Below are positions 13,521-14,173 of a stretch of DNA of 14,173 bases, one piece after another. Each line of letters opens with the position of its first letter. The stretch's first letter is position 1. A program made the position numbers and the translations under genes. This DNA is from Flavobacteriia bacterium (lineage in GTDB: Bacteria > Bacteroidota > Bacteroidia > Flavobacteriales_D > Crocinitomicaceae). The notes below the pieces were generated by a model. It was not told where the DNA came from, did no database searches, and saw only the letters and a program-made list of their open reading frames with translations. The stretch is taken from positions 1-14,173 of the forward strand of contig RFQF01000027.1 of NCBI GenBank assembly GCA_009925805.1. The letters run 5' to 3'.

Positions 13521-14173
13521 TTACTTTTTTTTTAATGTGCTCCTGCGCTCAAGTGGGGGTATTAAGCGGTGGAGCGAAGGACGACCGTGCGCCTGTAGTG
13601 CGCGCAAGCAATCCGGTTGCAGGGGCAACAAGGGTAAAACCCCAACGGATAACCTTAATATTTGATGAATTCATTGAATTGGTGAACCCCCTGGAAACCT
13701 TTCGCTTAGAACCTGCCGACGCAAAGCTTTCGGTGCAATTGAATAAAAAAGAAATTATCGTTGCCCTTAATGGAACATTGAAGGAAAATACTACCTACAA
13801 TCTGTGCATCGATGGGGGAGTGAAGGATGTAACGGAAGGCAATGACTCCATTTACCGATTGGCATTTTCAACGGGCAATTTCTTGGATTCGCTCGAACAA
13901 CACTATCGAATAGGAAATGCATATTCGAAAAAATCGTTGGCGGCAGTTTCCTTAGGGCTTTATGATTCCCTCGAAAGCTCAAAACCCCGTTATTTAACTA
14001 AAAGCAACCAAGAAGGTTGGGCCAGTTTGGATTACTTACCTCAAGATTCTTTTTACATTAAGGCCTTTGTTGATGGGAATAAAAACGGAACAATCGAGCC
14101 CTTCGAACTTCAAGCAGGCTTTTTTTATCCGACAATTCCGAAAAACGACTCCTTGGCTCTTTTACTCTCGGTA
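13496..14173 (+). CDS. Lipoprotein with SbsA-like Ig domain, partial at the right edge
   Basis: An open frame of 226 codons runs from ATG 13496 to the end of the window without a stop. The product starts MPVRIISVITFFLMCSC, a signal peptide with lipobox and probable lipidated Cys17, followed by AQVGVLSGGAKDDRAPVVRA. That Cys then SGG-KD-PP-like pattern leads into an Ig-like Big_5 (SbsA) domain at about residues 30-120 (RITLIFDEFIELVNP, LKENTTYNLCIDGGVKD, YRLAFSTG). The part after about 145 contains SFYIKAFVDGNKNGTIEPFE, resembling a further beta-sandwich with a Ca-binding-like loop. Such lipoproteins are common in Bacteroidota and are presumed to be surface or periplasmic structural proteins; their role is not known. 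The start overlaps the reductase gene by 25 bp. A run of nine T (13525-13533) lies in the signal-peptide codons. Confidence 0.85.
   Translation, partial: MPVRIISVITFFLMCSCAQVGVLSGGAKDDRAPVVRASNPVAGATRVKPQRITLIFDEFIELVNPLETFRLEPADAKLSVQLNKKEIIVALNGTLKENTTYNLCIDGGVKDVTEGNDSIYRLAFSTGNFLDSLEQHYRIGNAYSKKSLAAVSLGLYDSLESSKPRYLTKSNQEGWASLDYLPQDSFYIKAFVDGNKNGTIEPFELQAGFFYPTIPKNDSLALLLSV

Noticed and set aside
1..14173. Mobile elements, CRISPR arrays, tRNA/rRNA genes, toxin-antitoxin or defence islands
   Set aside because: No transposase, integrase, direct-repeat array, cloverleaf-like sequence or recognised defence protein was found; gene spacing and codon use are uniform.

Overview
The window is about 14.2 kb of densely packed, mostly housekeeping chromosome from a member of the Bacteroidota, most likely in or near the Flavobacteriales. 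The evidence is the protein families (Bacteroidota-type lipoproteins with an N-terminal Cys, a lipoprotein with an SbsA-like Ig domain starting with an SGGAKDD-type segment, the prfA-pyrF pair, Bacteroidota-type glycosyltransferases), promoter elements of the Bacteroidota form TTG-N(17-23)-TAnnTTTG, and near absence of Shine-Dalgarno sequences. No mobile element, CRISPR array, tRNA or rRNA is visible, and no gene stands out as foreign.

Layout, left to right. (1) 138-515: small c-type cytochrome lipoprotein, convergent and 4 bp overlapping with the ComM/YifB-type AAA+ ATPase on the minus strand (512-2047). (2) 2123-4412, plus: an unrecognised 116-aa protein, then prfA (release factor 1) and pyrF (OMP decarboxylase), the last two coupled by an ATGA overlap. 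(3) 4424-4570, minus: a 48-aa lipoprotein gene that sits in an apparently empty gap. It has a consensus-like promoter (4620-4647), and its intrinsic terminator lies inside the 3' coding end of pyrF (4349-4402). (4) 4691-8670, plus: an Omp85-superfamily outer-membrane protein followed at once by two GT4-type glycosyltransferases, apparently one operon for cell-surface or envelope work. (5) 8723-9304, plus: rdgB-type nucleotide-pool sanitising enzyme with its own promoter almost touching the start codon. (6) 9374-12293, plus: pepT, holA (DNA polymerase III delta) and rsmE (16S rRNA methyltransferase), overlapping stop-to-start. (7) 12262-12990, minus: a DEDDy 3'-5' exonuclease whose 3' end overlaps rsmE by 32 bp. 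(8) 13038 to the right edge, plus: free methionine-(R)-sulfoxide reductase, then a lipoprotein with an Ig-like domain that runs off the window.

The genes fall into routine jobs: translation termination and ribosome modification, pyrimidine synthesis, replication and DNA handling (HolA, ComM, exonuclease), nucleotide and methionine oxidation repair, peptide turnover, and envelope building. I see no convincing undescribed multi-gene system. The items most worth a second look are the hidden small lipoprotein unit with its terminator embedded in pyrF, the near-leaderless promoters at rdgB and the methionine sulfoxide reductase gene, and the uncharacterised Omp85-glycosyltransferase operon.
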